A DNA stretch of 64,000 bases from Acanthaster planci (taxonomy: Eukaryota > Echinodermata > Asteroidea > Valvatida > Acanthasteridae): contig NW_019091390.1 in assembly GCF_001949145.1 (NCBI RefSeq), forward strand, positions 1,357,551-1,421,550. The letters are read 5' to 3'. Under the pieces are notes generated by a model. It was not told where the DNA came from. It was given only the letters and a program-made list of their open reading frames with translations, and searched no databases. Made by a program: the position numbers and the translations under genes. Within the stretch, counting starts at the first letter, position 1, and each line of letters starts with the position of its first letter. Shown in pieces: positions 12,901-26,471 of the stretch.

Positions 12901-15900
12901 TGATGGCATCGGTCGTCGCATTGTCACCGGTGTAGAAGTTGATCAGGGCCGTTATCAACATGTCACAAACCTACAAAGGCAATTAGTACACTGCTCAGTC
13001 ATTTTGAAACCGGGGAAAGAAATTACCACAAATTGAATCTTTTGAAAGGATATTCCTCTTGATACAGTGAACATTTTTCCGAATGATGATTTGGAACACT
13101 AACCTCCTTCCCGTTGATGACCAAATCACGGAGTGTCATCCGCTTCAACTGGTCCCTGGTTTCCTGTATGCCAACATTGAGAACCAAATTATTTGGGATT
13201 GCTGGGGCCAGGCAACATTCAAGTTTACAAGGAGTTGGATGCCAAAGGTTGGTTGCGGTACGCACATAATGTGAACTTGGCTTATTAGACCCTGTCAGAT
13301 TTTTGCAGGATTTAGGAAGGTTTGTGAAGTAAAAATAAGGGACACGCATGTGTCTTTGGCAAGGGGCTGCATCTGCCTCATATAGATGCGTGTTATTACT
13401 AGCAGCAGCCGAGTGATTGAGACACAGGGCTAGGGTGGAGACCGGTGGAGTTGTTACCTGCGGCAGGGCTGCGGTGACATTGTGGAATTGGTGATAGCAG
13501 AGGAGCTTCAGGAGAGCCAGTACCTCGCAGCAGCTGTTAATTAGATGCTCCAACTGCTGCAGCGCTTTCCTCTCGGCGTTCTCCGCTTCAGCTGCAGAGG
13601 ATAAAATCTCATTCTTGTGAATTATATTCAGGCAATTCAATTCTGCATCAGTGAACCACTTGGTTTAATTTTCTTTGAACGGAAATGGTTGATTCTGTCT
13701 CATCCTGGATCCAAGGAGACTTGAAAGCCTGAATGGAGTACCAGTCTGCGGCACTGAACTCCAGATGTTGAGATTAGCAGGCCAACGTATCTGTGACCTT
13801 TAATAAGCAAGCAACTTTGCTACAGGGGTTCTTCCCAAAATTTAGAAGGAAATAACTGGTCAACAGATTTAAATGTTCAGATCACTGTCTGCATAGGAGC
13901 CCAAGTTCGCATGAGTCCACATATGCCTTTTCCGTGGTCATGAAGAACATGCATATGTTGAACCGACAGCCAACATGGGACACATGAAAGAAGCCCCCGA
14001 CTCCGGTCTAAAATTTCCCAACAAAAGAAAGCGTCTGCTCAACGCGGTACTGGCCAGGGTGCCTCCTCCCGATAAATCGAGAATCCCGGTCTGACTTATT
14101 TTAAAAAATCAAGTTTCAAAACAGAACATAAAGCTTTGGTGCATTAATAAAACGAATTAAGATACACCTTATGAGCCTGAGCTGGGCCGAGAGAATGTTA
14201 TTTTCCAAGCAACGGCAGCTCCTTTGGTGGGAACTTCACTTTGCTGGTTCACAAACGACTATGAGATACATGTGTTGCGCGCACGTCACTACCAACAAAA
14301 TGAACAGTCCCGTCCAGCATGGCTCTTTTCAACCGAATTCAACCAATGAGGACTGCTTCTGCTCAAGGCAGATAGTCCTCGATTAAGAATTTTTCCCCAT
14401 TTCAATTCTATGAGGGCTTTCGTAAACAAAGATTAAGGGTGTGCACTAGGGCTTAATCTTAATTTTCTGCTCTCTGCAATTCTGTGTCAAGACGTCATTC
14501 AAACTACGCCACAATCTGACTCTCTTGTTCCATTTACCTTGTTCCATTTGGGTTTGTTCTCGTTGATACTGAACCCCTGGTCGACCGATCACTGATTCCG
14601 GTCTAGCAAAGCTTGGCATCCCGGCAGACATTATGCTGTTGAAGATGACCAGGGTGAATGAAAGGTAACCTGTGCAAAGTCATCTCAAATGCCGGCTAAG
14701 AAGACAGATTGGGCCAACAAGGACATGGTTTGTTCCTGAATCAGTAAGCATACTTCAGGGGGAAAAAGGCATCAAGAAGCTGAACTGTGAAAATCTCCTC
14801 TACTTTTGTACACAGCCAGTGAGGAAAAAAAAAGCTGAAATCCCCCCCCCCAAAAAAAACCTGAAATCAGCTGAAAAGCTGAGAAATCTCACCCCTGATA
14901 CTTCAACACAGACCTTGGATATTCAAATTACGTTCAATGGATCAACATTTACTGAAGAGGTAGTTTTCTTTCCACTCGATTACCAAGTTATAATTTCAAA
15001 CTTCTACTATTCCATTTTAAAAGCCTTTAAGGTAATTTGCCAGAATCCAAAAACTGAAATGAGTAAACTTAAGTCCAAATTACTTGGGGTGAAGAAAGAA
15101 AGGAAAAAGAACACGGAAAAAGATCGAAAACAACAAAACACCAACAAGTCAACTTTGCGCAGCCATAATATAGGAAAAGTTACTAGTTGAAAGAAACTTG
15201 AGGCGAACTTTAAAATTTGCACTGTGTTTATGTTGGCAAGGTCTCAGTTTCAAAAAAATGGAACTGCGAAAAGAGCTACTGCTTGAAAACGTTCTTGGGT
15301 ATGTTAGCGTAGAGAATACCGAGGCATGATGTCATTTTGAACCAGAAAGTGCAGTGTAAACAAGTGGAGTCCGCGCATGTGTTCGTCCACGCGCTGGTTC
15401 TCGAGCTAATGCCTTTTACACACATAACTGTGAGTACGACATATTTACTTCAGGACTCTGCGCGAGTGTTGCGCCTGTAAAAAAAGGTGCTTGGGTAAAT
15501 CGATATTATTTCCTCACTGCATCTGCGGCGTCCTGGCGTCTTACCTCTCAGCTACGGCTGTGTACTGAGAATTTCTGTCCAGAAACTGCTTGAGCGCCTT
15601 CATCTCGTCCAGGACCCAGGACAGCTCGCTGCTGTCAAAGTTGGTCACCAGCTGCCGAGCCAAGGAAAGAGAGATGGGGTTTCAAGGGGGAAGATGCGGG
15701 GTAAACAACAAGGCCGAAATAGCGATGATGCCAAAAAGTGAGAGGCGAGCATACGGCAACCCGGGAAATCCCAGGAACCCTAGAGACTTTCTGCGCAGCT
15801 GCATACTCAACAGTAGATATACATGTATGACCCAAGTTTACCGTTTAGATCATTTCAGTGTCCAGTTCACTGTGCAACTGTATACGCTTTGGCGGTTTCC

Positions 15901-18900
15901 GCTTACGTAAATATGGCACAATTGTTCCGTGATGCAGCTGATAGCTGATTATGTACATGAGAAACCAGTGTTGGCACGACTGTCCAGAAATAGGCCACTC
16001 TATAAACCACTTGGTGCCGGGGTTTCCGATACCGGACTCTTTGGGTTTATACGCAAAGCCGGGCTGCCCAAAATCGGACAAAAGAGCTGGGCCTCGTAAC
16101 AAGAGACCGTACTCAGAACGAAAGACTGAGCTGTTGGGAATTGCCAACATTTTTTCAGTTGTTAATAGCGGAGGAAATCCATCATTGTTTTGAATGATTC
16201 TACCACTGTTTGTGGCATTCAGCGCGAGCGGATTACCATGAAGGACAAAAGCGCTCCAGTGATGAGTGATACAATACTGCTGCACGCTCATCTGGTCCCT
16301 ATTGAAAAGACTCTAGCTGCGTACTGTGCCAGTTTCAGGAACAAAAGAAAATTACATATTAACACCGCACAATCTGGGCTCTCTTTACAAGGCGGCAGGC
16401 CTGGCTGAAATACTCGGGTGTCAATAGATGTTGTCTGTCAGATTAGAATAGCAATCAGACAGTCATTTATGTGGGTGTAAATGTCCAGTAAATGAAGTTA
16501 TGAATTTTTGAAGAATTTTGAAAACCGAAAAATCTTGAAAATCCCCCGGGTATACGTCATGCAACTTCAAATTAAACCCAGCAGCATATGGATAAAGGAA
16601 GTCCTGCAAAGCAGAGACCCAACTGTTTCAAATTGTCTCAGTTCTCAGAAAGGTTAGATTGTGTAAATCACACAGTAGGTAAACTTCAACCCAAAGTTTC
16701 TATCTTTATCAGTCAAATATAACAGTTGAAGGAACTTGTTCAGTGTTGCAGACAAGACCTCTTGGGACCATCCCAAGACCAACACAAGACCTCCAGTCTG
16801 AATGCAAGCCACAAGCTATTCAATTGAACTGCAACAAAAGCCTTCCTTTGGCATTGTTCACCCTGTTACTTGTGCTGGTCTTGTGAATGGTCTTCTTGGT
16901 GGTCTTGTGTCTGGTCGTGCGACGGTCTCATCTACCACACCGTGACTTATCCCAAAAGTCAATGGAAATTGTTCACCAAATGAATATTTTCATGTCAATT
17001 TCAAGCCCCCAATATGTTCATTCCATACAAACCAGAATTCCAGAGAAATTTGCATATTACCAGGGTTCTCTGAGATCTGTACTCAACAGATGTAACCTCA
17101 ACCGCAACAAGTAATTCCCACAACGGCCTAGGGGCACAGAAAAGAGACAACACTTTCTGTTAGCGACTGAAAATGACCACGAGAGGCCTCACTTTTATCA
17201 TTTTTTTTTGCCTCGAGGACTGCACACTGATCTCTCCTACCTGGTTATTCTGCCAAAGTACAGGCACAGCCCCTTGAATTTGCCCGAGAACTCCACGTCG
17301 CTGGACGGCTGGGCGGATGGACCGGCGCTGGTCCTGGGAGTATCCTGGTACCCACCAGAAGCCTGGAGGGGCGTGGATGCTATGCTGGGCTGCAGACCTG
17401 CAAACACGGACACCGGCCAAAAAGACCATCAATCTGAAGCAGGCCGCACGCCCGGCGTGACAAGAATCGATTCAAGGGACCCCCTGAACATCAGTGGTTA
17501 CTTTTGGTTCCAGATAAGTTGATTGTGCTTAAAAAAATCTTCAAAAGAAGTGAATGATGATTTACTCTAATACCCACTGAAAGCGATGCATATACCCTGA
17601 TTGTCTCAGCATCTGCCAGCAAAATACTGCCAGTGCAAAATACCCCATTGCATTGACCAGTGAAAAGAAAGAAGGACAAACTTTCATCTATTTCTTCCAA
17701 ACGGATAATTCTTGGTTTACAAACATTTACTCTGAAATTCTAACATAGATGTATCATAGTTGTTGTTTGCTGAAGAACTACAAAGGATGTAGAAAAACAG
17801 GCCTACCATCTGACATACCACTGAGTCAAAATTCAGAAACATTAAAAACCATTCCTTCTCACAATCGCACGCATCATCTTCCCAACTTGATTAGATTGCT
17901 AACAATCAGCAGAAGGTTTCATATATACCCGATGTTGGTGGACTAGTCAGTGTGGTACCATACTGGCTGTCTGGTCTCTGCCCCACCACTGGTGTGGTGC
18001 TCCCTGTTGGACAGTGACAAACAAAATTAAGGTGCTACTTTTCTGAAGTTTTGGCTTTCATTCCTTGTTGAACACTTTACTATTTGGCGTTGCACTTCAC
18101 AGACTTCCATGCAATTATATCAGCATTATTTACTATGACTGTGGTGAGTTACTTTCTGCTAAGGACACGCATGTTTCCACTGTATTGGTACAGAATACTC
18201 CCACAGCAACTTGATCTCGAAAATTAATTACGACGCGGCAAAAAAGACTCCATATTTGAGGATAAAATGTTCCTGCTCAAATGGAAAGTTTAGAATGACA
18301 CTGAAGGTTGCCTACAGACAAGAGATTTCTGGAATCAGATGGGCTAGAAACAAAATGTGGGTTTTGATGAGCAAGTAAATGTGTGGCCATTCATTCCTGT
18401 ATCAGCAAAAAATGTAAGCACACTGCTATGGCAACAACCCAGTTGGCATCACAGCCATGAAGGCAAATGCAAACTTCATTTGAAAACCTAGATTACTGAC
18501 AAACTACCTCCTAAAACTCAACCAAATAAAGTGCTGCAAGATTATAGGGAACAGCTGGGAAGAGGCTCAAATATCAAGACAAATGTTCTCACATACCAAA
18601 GAGATTAGCGGTTGGATTTGGAGGTGGTGCCCCGTAGGACCTGAGTCTAGCTACCCCGCCATACAGGAAGAATGCATGGGTGGCCCACTCGCTGACTTGC
18701 ACGTCGCTGGACGCTCTGGAGCAGGCCAGGATCAGGCACGTGGCACAGGCCTGGTCCTCCTGTCAAAATGACATTCATCACACGATTAAATTTGTCAAAC
18801 GAGGTCACGCTGGTGCACTGCGACAAAGTACAAAGTCAAAGAATGCGGGATCAAATTAAGCATGGCCTCGACTGCTCAAAGTAACGTGCTGCAAAAGCAT

Positions 18901-21900
18901 CACAGAGGTATTCAGTGAGTACACAGAGAAAATAACGGCTCAAATGTTGCACACGTATTCCGTTCTTTTACTTGTCGAAGATGATTCTTCCAAATTCTGT
19001 AGGAGTGTTTGGAAAGCTACTGACTGTTTGCACAAACTTCACCTATCTCCTGGATTGTACCGCATACAAAAAAGGCAAACAATGAAATGACAAACTCTAA
19101 CTCGCCGTTAACGCACTGATATTCAGCATATCTGACGTCAGGGTACACATTATATCTGTACTACACAGACACTGACCAAAGATGTCTCTTTTATGTGAGG
19201 TTTATTTTAGTTGTTTGACCAGAATGCTGACTTATCTACCACAAACAAACCTTCACCAACTTTAATGGAAGTTCAGGAATGCTGGAAAGGAACATGGTCC
19301 TCGGTCTCTTCGACAAATATGTATCACCCAACAACGGAATATTTGAAAGGATATCAAACAACACAAGGGTTGATGCATCTAGACAGCTGAACTGATTCAT
19401 GCAACCACGCCATAATACCCAGAATGCTTACCATAGTGGGGGAGTGAATTTTGGTCTGTGGATAAGAGAAAAAAAAGTTTCTACCTTGTGCAATTTGAAG
19501 AAGCTCTCCACCACAGGGTTATCTGGACCCATGTTGTTGAGCATCAACTGGCGTAGCTGATCCACTGGCCGCAGCTTGCCTACGAGGTAACTTCCCTGTA
19601 ACCATGGTAACAATGTGGATTGCATGATATGTATGAGTATTTGTTCCATCGTTTTGGGTGTTCAAATGTCTGCTAGTGAAATACAACACTCAACCACTTT
19701 GGGAATGAAGCACACGCAGTATTTTTGGACGTAAAAACCATGTTTCTGTTTCATTTATGACAGTGGGGATCAGTCAAAAGCTATGCTTTGCTCTCAGAAA
19801 TGTCATTTTACAGTGAGCAAAGGATCCAGGTGATCTCCCCAGCCCACCAAAAGAGGTGTCATTTACATGTATTTTCAGTTTGAGTACTGGCTATCTAGGT
19901 ATCTGGTCCCGTGTGATATCCCACTTTGCAAGATCTGATCAGCATGACGTGAATTGACGGAATGCTGTCGGTGTTCCTGGGGCTGTAGTCCAGTTCATCG
20001 CACATGCCTGCAACTCTGACACTCGTCCAATCGTCAGCCAACTCGCAAGCTATTCAAATGGACTGTGACAAAAGCGTTCCTCGGTCAGTGTTGGACCTGT
20101 TGCCTTTGACTGGTCTCATGCTTGGACTTGTGACTAGACTCCCCGGCAGGCTCGACGAGGGACCTGGTCTTTACCTTTGAGCTGAGCAGCACGTACGCCG
20201 GTGGCATGACGGTATGCTGGGTGACCACGCTTGGAGGGTCGGGCACTCGGGGCTTGTCCGAGGTCGGATCCACCCTAGGGGTCAGGATGGGGATCGCTGG
20301 GACCTCCTCAATCACCCACGTCCTGCTGTCAATCATGTGGGTCACCTATAGAGGACAGTGACAACCAGTGACATTGCCTGTACACGTACATATGCATGTG
20401 AGATGTGTCACCAACTCAGGAGGGAATGGTTTGGGTAAGCTGGTTTGACTTAACCGTAAAGGACCCATACCAACACGGAACAAGGATTTTTCCTGTCCTT
20501 GGCGTTCAGTCCTTTGTTCAGTTCTGTCCCGTGGCAAGTGCCTGTGCTTAGTTTATGAGAGAGTTTAATATAAAAGGAAGAATGGGGAAGAAAGTCTTGT
20601 TCTTCCAAGAACTGTGGGGGGGGGAGGCTTTCTTTGCAGGCTTGAAAGATAAAATTTCTGAGATTTCGTCTGCAAGTTGCATTTGTATGATGTACAATTT
20701 ACAGCATCGTCTTTCAATTTAATTATCACCCTGTCTAGCATACATTTCACCTCTTCCTTTAAAATGTGCCTTGTGCCATATTGGAAGCATTTGAAGACCC
20801 CCCAAGACAAGTTAAGACGATTGACATCAATTTTTAAAATTTCAAATCGCAACAAAGTGTGACCCGAGACTGCTTGCCACCACATACCTGTGTTTCCATG
20901 AGGGAGCGCTGGAAAGGGAATGAGTCTGGATTGAGACACCACAGCAGGTCACTGTCCTCACCCTGTGAGGCGCACAACAGCAATGCACCTGGCGGGGGGA
21001 CATCATCGACAAAACAGTTACCACTGACAAAGTTATATGCCTTTAGTCCATGCAATACTGGGCACTTAAAACCTTATCTTATTTCATCTCTCACGGTCTG
21101 CATGATTCACAGAAATACTTAGCATGCTCTCCGGGTTTATTAATTGATTATGATTGAGAAAAATTAGAACAGATAGCAAGAAAGGCAGACTTAAGTACTT
21201 GCTACTTCCTACAAATCACTCCAATGAATTGTCTTAACTCCAGAAGAGCAAGGTTTCGTTTGACTTTTCCAAGATCTTGGCTGTCCAACGATCAATCTCT
21301 TTGAAAAATGTACAAAGAAGGGTGTGGTGTTAGATTCCAAATCCCCATGAATAAGGGTATACCTTGACTGTAGAGGGCAGCATGCACATTGGTGGGTCGG
21401 TGCTGTGCAGAGTTAGCGGTGAAGCCCGGAGGGAGTCTGATGTGCACTAAGGTGAGAGATACTGGTCTGTCTCTGGCTCCAACACCTGCTATCCAACCCC
21501 CTTGGTAGGGGATAGTGGTGAAGTACAGTCGTACGCCTGCATGAAAAGTTGGACATAACCATGCAATAAACTATCTTTTTGGACACAACTGTGCAATGTC
21601 TACTTGGATGTAACTGTGCAATATCTTTTGGGATGCAACCGTGACTTAGGAAACACCACGACGGAGAATAGATGTCGTACCTGTCTGTGTGACGGCGACC
21701 AGATGCAATCTGCTGGACTCTGTGCTAGGAATGGCCGCGATGTGGACGATGTGCTTGAAATTGGAACGATCGATGGTCCTGTATCACATAGCAAAGCCGA
21801 CCAAGGATTCAAATGGAATGCTACACGTGCAGTTTGTGAATACACTACTCTCCAGAAACAACTCCACAAATGCCAGCTGGCAGGTGGTAATTTGAAAAAA

Positions 21901-24900
21901 AAATGAAGAACTCTGTAGAATTCTACAGAACAAAAATCGAAATAATAGAAAACTGTTACTTTATACTGAGACACGTTGACTTCAAAACACACTTAATAAA
22001 AATAACAAAATTGAGACTTGGAATTGGAGCAAAGACAGATATCCTATTGTAATGCAAAGCTGTGCTAATTATTCAAATATACCGATATTCGATTGATTGT
22101 CGAAATTGACTATTTCGAGGTAGGAATTAATTAAGTAAAAAAGAGAAAAATTTTGATATTTGGATACAAAAATTGCATTCTAAAAGCATTTTTCAAAGTG
22201 TAATCAGTAAACGTTAAGGGAGCTGAATGCTCAAGTCCGACCATAAGGCCACAAAACCGACTATTCCTTCAAAGTTGTCTCCTTCACTTTTTGTAAAAAA
22301 ATGCATATTTCAGATGGCTGACTATATGAACATTTGATCAGTGGAAAGTCAAATAATTAAATATTTAATTATTCAAACTAACTCAGCCTTATTGCAACCC
22401 CCTGGCAATCCCAGAAACGGTTGGAACCTGTCTGGTCGACGCTCACCTGGCGTAGTACATGGCATGCTTCATCATGGAGTAATGGGACAAGGCTGTGACT
22501 CGGCGCATGCTGCAGCCATCTGAGCCCATGTCGTAGACCTGTATGGTACCCTTCTCAGAGCGGGTGTACAAGATGTGGCGGCTGTCGTCGATGGAAATCT
22601 CCGCTACTGGGTCTGATAATGATGAACAAACTACAGTCCGTAAGAGACCCAGCATGGCTGGCAGTGTTAGACGAGGCATTCGGCATTCAACTTGAGACCA
22701 CTTTGCATCAGAGGTCATTTAGAAAATTTAGTTATCTCTATAGACTGGCAAGGCTGATTGGTTGAAACGTCAAGCGCACTTCCACTCACCTCTGGCTGAC
22801 GTCAAACACATAATTCTCTGTTTTGTAAGTACACACAAAGCCCTAGAAGTCTGAGGAGGCAGACTGTGGGTTAAACTTCGCCAATGCATGTGGCCTACTG
22901 TGGTAGGACGTACGCTCCAGATTGTTGAAAAATATCAAGTACAAATACTGTTCAAATGACATAACATTTGGCTGTAAATTAGAAGTTGGCTGCTACAGCT
23001 TACATTCCTTGCAAATCCAAATTCTCAGCCAAAACGAAAAGAAACTCTCCGACTCCTATTAGGGAAGTCACACATGAGCTGCCTTGGGTGCCTTTTTTCC
23101 CCTAAAACAAGCTCATTCAAATAAAAATGCAAGCACTGGTGACCGGATGATTAAACTCACCCTCTTCTGAGAAGGTCAGAAACGAAGGCACAAGAAACGA
23201 CAGCGAGCTACTGGAATGGTTGACCTTCCGACACTTGCGGCTGAACCAACCATCTTGGGCCTAGTGAATACACACAGGACACATCAACGGGAGTTTAACT
23301 GCTTGTGAAGCTGCGGTGGAGAGTCCAAGCCGAGTGACTCCACATACACAGTTTGACTATGGATGGATCCCTGGACTGATACAGTCCTGGGATGGGATGA
23401 CTTGATGAATATGATGCTAGAGCTGAGTAGGTTTGACGGAGACGGTGCCTATCTTAAGACAAATTTCCGCATCGACGTAAAGTGATGTCAACAGCAGAGC
23501 CAAAATGCCCTGGTGCTATGCAATCATACAGAAATGCTTGATTACAACTAGTGCAAACATAGGTGCAGAAAGTCAGCAGAGATGGATCATGTTTGACTTT
23601 TCCGACTGTCTGTGTCGAGCTGACGGATTAGACCCATGAGATCGCATACACTGGGGCTTGAGTACCACATATTGGGCCTTGTTTTCTCCTTGATGGTATG
23701 AAATGAACCCTTAATTGTCAACAAAATAGCTGACCAGAAATGAAGTTGACCAAACTGGAGTGCCAGTTTGACTTCAAGAAGTGAATTTACCTGATACACA
23801 ATCTCGTAGAGGCAGCCGTCCTTGCCGGCCAGGAAGATGCGGCCGTCTGGCGTTGACTTGACACTCAGCATGTAGGTGTTGTCCGTCTGGATGGAGAACA
23901 GGGGATCTGGCAACAGGTGCATTTCGCACCGACTGTAATCGTTCTGGCCCACATCTGCAGGACAAAAATGGAACATTCCAAGACAATGTCGGCTATTTAA
24001 AAATGGACACCAGCTGGTCCAGTTCACAGAGAAAGGTAGCAACGATTAGCAGGAGCTATAGCTGTGCCGACACTCGTGCATCCTCTATTGCAAGGAGCCT
24101 GAATTGAGATTTCATGAGAAGCTAGAAGTCCTACATTAACTTCTCCTTTGCTGCTCACAGCTTTTAAGGAATACCTTTCCAAATCTGCCAGACGTCTATC
24201 AATCTGGTCTGTGGCCATTATATCGGGCAAGTTTGAGCAATGACTACGGTTAACCATAGGTTGACCAATATCATGGATGGTTTGGATCAACTGGTTGACA
24301 ACTTGGAACCATGTCATGGTGTAAAATTTTATTTCCTTGCTTTCATTTCTATTCTCAACTTTCAAAAGAAAAAGTAAACCTTGCTTTCAATTTCAATATG
24401 GCCGAACCATGAAAAAAGTTTACATAAGCTTTGAGTGCTTGCAGGCATGAGCATGGTGTACCTTCGTGGGGCTGAGTGAAGCTGACGCCCAACAGGACAA
24501 TCTCCACGGGAGTCGCCAGGCAGAGCAAGAAACGGATGTGACTGCGGAAGATGTTGGGCTTGGGCTGAACCAGGCCGGCGCACAGTATGGTTTCGCTCAG
24601 TCCGTCAAAGTAGGCAAGGTCACCCCTTTTCAAGACAAAAAAAAAAATTGGAAAAGTTTGCCTCAATCAGACAAATGAGGAACAGCGATCACATGATTTG
24701 ATGAATGACACGGACCATTAACCAAATTGTAATTGTAATTGTGATTTAAATGCATGGAAATAAATGGAATACTATGGGTCTGAAATTAGTTAAACGCCGT
24801 ATCTTGGTAAACAAACTGCGATCCTTCGTTTCAAGAACCGGAGTCTGTATCTACTGCCGCTATCCCAATGGGCAAACACAAAAAAAGTTGAACTTTTGCC

Positions 24901-26320
24901 CGGCATGGATTGTAATTATGTGTGTGTGAAGGAGAGTTCAGTTAAGTTCAGTTCAGTCTCTTTCCTGTTGGATCAAAATATTTGTCAACCTTCCATCCCT
25001 CCGAGTTGAAATCTAGGCCTAGCAAGCCACTCACTTGGGCCATCCTGTCTCAATTCAGCACTCCAAGCAATACCAAAAGGTGACAAGCTCATTGAAATGA
25101 GTGATATTAGCTATAAAAACTGTCAGACAGAACGTGCTAACACAATCTACTTTGTTCTGTCATTATCGGCTTTTGATCGGACATACCAACATCCAACGAG
25201 AACACCCTTTCACGATTCAGATGTGATAAACACAAAAAGTGGAATAAAAACACCAACAGGCTCTTGCTCTTAAGGACTCATCGCTTAACATTTCCTTTGG
25301 ACATTTTGTCTGATTCCCATCTGCTTTGGTCAGATAAATAACAAAATTGGTAGGAAAGAGGGGCAATGTCCGACTGTAACTTTACACACTGAGGCGACCA
25401 GACTTGTGTTTTCTGCCTGGCTGGTAATGGATTTGTGGTTGACTGGACCATAATTGCCACACCTACCCATCTTCATAGTTCCAGACGAAGATGTCACTGT
25501 CGACGGACAGCCACGCCCGACTTATTTGAGGAAACACTCCCATCATGCAGTTACACTGCATATCTGGGTCAGAGTGCATCAAGGAAAAAGTTTCCAAACC
25601 TGGTGGATTAATCTGGACTCCCTAGAAAATCCACCACTGAGCAGAACTCAGTAGCAAGTCCTTGGCAAACACAACTTGTCCTACAAAATCTAGTAGATTA
25701 AAGGGTTTATACAATTCAACCTTCGGAAAAAGCTCATTTTCAATTGCAAATGTGGTGACTTCCAACACGCTCAAAAAGGATACGTCCAAACTGCTCCACC
25801 AGTTCTGGAGGTAAGGGCACCCTCTTGGCTGGGCTCAGTTGCGGCAGATCGGCCAATCCCACGGCCGCTGAGGATAAGGCTGGATAATCCACGTCGCTGA
25901 TCCCACTCAAACTAGCGTGAGCTGCAACCCAATCCCATGCACCAGAATAACACGAGAGTCAGAGACCAAGTCTTCCCAATGAAATGATGCAAGAGTTTTC
26001 TCCAAGTGATTAAAACACAGATCACTAGACAACATTTGAACAACAACAGCATTCACCAGGATTTTTTCTAAACATTCCAAAGTGATTCAAATGCAATATC
26101 TTAAAAACTCACTTTGATATTACATCCGTCATGCTATATGCATTTATGTTTAAATGAGAAGAAAATATTGATGCTCACAGGATGACGTTGCATTGAGTAG
26201 CTGCGCCAATTCAGGATAGCCTTTATCCTGAGACACGAATGTGTCTACATGCTGGCCAGCGATACATAATGCCTCCTTGGCTGTTGTCAGCACAGGAGCG
26301 ATGTTTAACGGCCGGGCCAT
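2481..26320 (-). CDS. NUP155: NUP155, nuclear pore inner-ring scaffold nucleoporin (34 exons, 33 located)
   Basis: Encodes the large inner-ring nucleoporin (yeast Nup157/170 homologue), which by family knowledge links the pore membrane side to NUP93/NUP35 in the nuclear envelope. Seen: an N-terminal beta-propeller with the family signatures [47 protein letters not shown] and LYTRSEKG, then an alpha-helical C-terminal half ([57 protein letters not shown]). The start at 26320 is supported by an in-frame TAA two codons upstream; the stop is at 2483-2481. Located exons join in frame throughout and total 4072 nt. One exon between exons 32 and 34 is missing from my model; it should be about 107 nt with length 2 modulo 3. 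Human NUP155 is about 1,391 aa, and this model extrapolates to about 1,390. The gene is convergent with nothing and divergent from the plus-strand array. I am very sure of the identity. Confidence 0.96.
4391..4563. repeat. GGTCTCG/GGTCTTG minisatellite in a NUP155 intron
   Basis: The heptamer-like unit GGTCTCG or GGTCTTG recurs many times, often inside a longer unit GGTCTTGGGAGGGCC that appears twice in direct succession (about 4429-4470). The open plus-strand frames across it ([15 protein letters not shown]) are a by-product of the repeat. Confidence 0.85.
10391..10500. repeat. Short dispersed repeat, inverted copy of 39878-39981
   Basis: The reverse complement of this segment matches 39878-39981 over its whole length (CTTCCAGAGCTACGG ... 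GACCTAG...CTCTAGA...AACAGAT ... GCAGCC). The element is itself partly palindromic (AGAGCTACGG against CTAGCTCT-type ends), which fits a small non-autonomous DNA element. It lies in the NUP155 intron between exons 23 and 24. Confidence 0.65.
11035..11740 (-). repeat. SINE copy interrupted by the assembly gap
   Basis: Right of the gap, CCATCTCAGCTCCCAGGGGAG, CCTCACAGGTACCCATTT, TGGAGAGAGGCG and GTTAAGTGACATGCCTAAGGTC line up with the body of the better preserved SINE at 34190-34527. Left of the gap the AATAATAACAACAATGGG tail matches its A/T-rich end. The tRNA-like head is decayed here. Confidence 0.7.
11076..11567. other. Assembly gap (492 N)
   Basis: A run of N interrupts the NUP155 intron between exons 22 and 23. 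Flanking bases on both sides resemble the SINE at 34190-34527, so a repeat probably caused the gap. No NUP155 exon needs to be in it, because the neighbouring exons join in phase. Confidence 0.98.
16785..16905. repeat. Dispersed repeat, copy 1
   Basis: Matches 20025-20130: CAAGCTATTCAA, GACTG/AACTGC...ACAAAAGC.TTCCT, then ...TTG.CCTGTT.C and a GGTCTTGTG-rich tail. It lies in the NUP155 intron between exons 16 and 17. Its GGTCTTGTG-rich end superficially resembles the minisatellite at 4391-4563. Confidence 0.55.
20025..20130. repeat. Dispersed repeat, copy 2
   Basis: Same order of shared words as 16785-16905 (GCCAACTCGCAAGCTATTCAA, GTGACAAAAGCGTTCCT, GACCTGTTGCC, GGTCTCATG). It lies directly downstream of NUP155 exon 11. 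Confidence 0.55.
20888..26320 (-). other. NUP155: NUP155 coding exons 1-10 (N-terminal beta-propeller)
   Basis: Exon limits read from splice sites and reading frame, in transcript order: 26320-26179, 25921-25784, 25563-25467, 24625-24462, 23954-23791, 23260-23161, 22612-22447, 21778-21681, 21536-21363, 20988-20888. Each begins after AG and ends before GT, and the phases agree at every junction. Exon 1 starts [11 protein letters not shown]. Exons 2-4 carry the most conserved block (SGISDVDYP through [10 protein letters not shown]). Exons 5-7 hold propeller strands ([37 protein letters not shown]). Exon 9 has an insertion-like [13 protein letters not shown] loop relative to vertebrate NUP155. 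Introns show no other gene. Confidence 0.93.
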
Positions 26321-26471
26321 AGCTTACCACTTCAAGAGAGAGGAAAAAAACACTACAAAAAGTCTGGAAGAAATAAAAGAACAAAAGAGACAAACAGAAA
26401 GAACTGTTGAGTCAATCGTCCACAAAGCAGCAACACTGAACACCAAAATCACTTGGACAATCTTTTATTTT

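Larger units (their letters stand above)
10617..20345 (-). other. NUP155: NUP155 coding exons 11-23 (linker and middle alpha-solenoid)
   Basis: Exons in order: 20345-20175, 19595-19485, 18759-18597, 18003-17929, 17397-17241, 17127-17061, 15651-15545, 14635-14538, 13591-13458, 13163-13104, 12970-12839, 12229-12152, 10677-10617. Two short ones were found only by forcing phase. The 67-nt exon at 17127-17061 ([14 protein letters not shown], behind a strong polypyrimidine tract) replaces the vertebrate NIWD segment and is quite diverged. The 61-nt exon at 10677-10617 ([20 protein letters not shown]) matches the vertebrate KISNQ...VCAQY segment. Exons 13-15 form a low-complexity Ser/Thr/Pro linker, which is the least conserved part of the family. 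Confidence 0.88.

Noticed and set aside
14672-15190. 172-codon plus-strand Lys-rich open frame
   Set aside because: Lies in a NUP155 intron; A-rich composition explains the openness and no motif is present.
15845-16291. 148-codon minus-strand open frame in a NUP155 intron
   Set aside because: Looked at as the missing NUP155 exon, but it does not match; the true exon is at 17061-17127. No other family recognised.
16887-16970. WD-containing minus-strand frame considered as a NUP155 exon
   Set aside because: The frame breaks and the sequence belongs to the dispersed repeat shared with 20025-20130.
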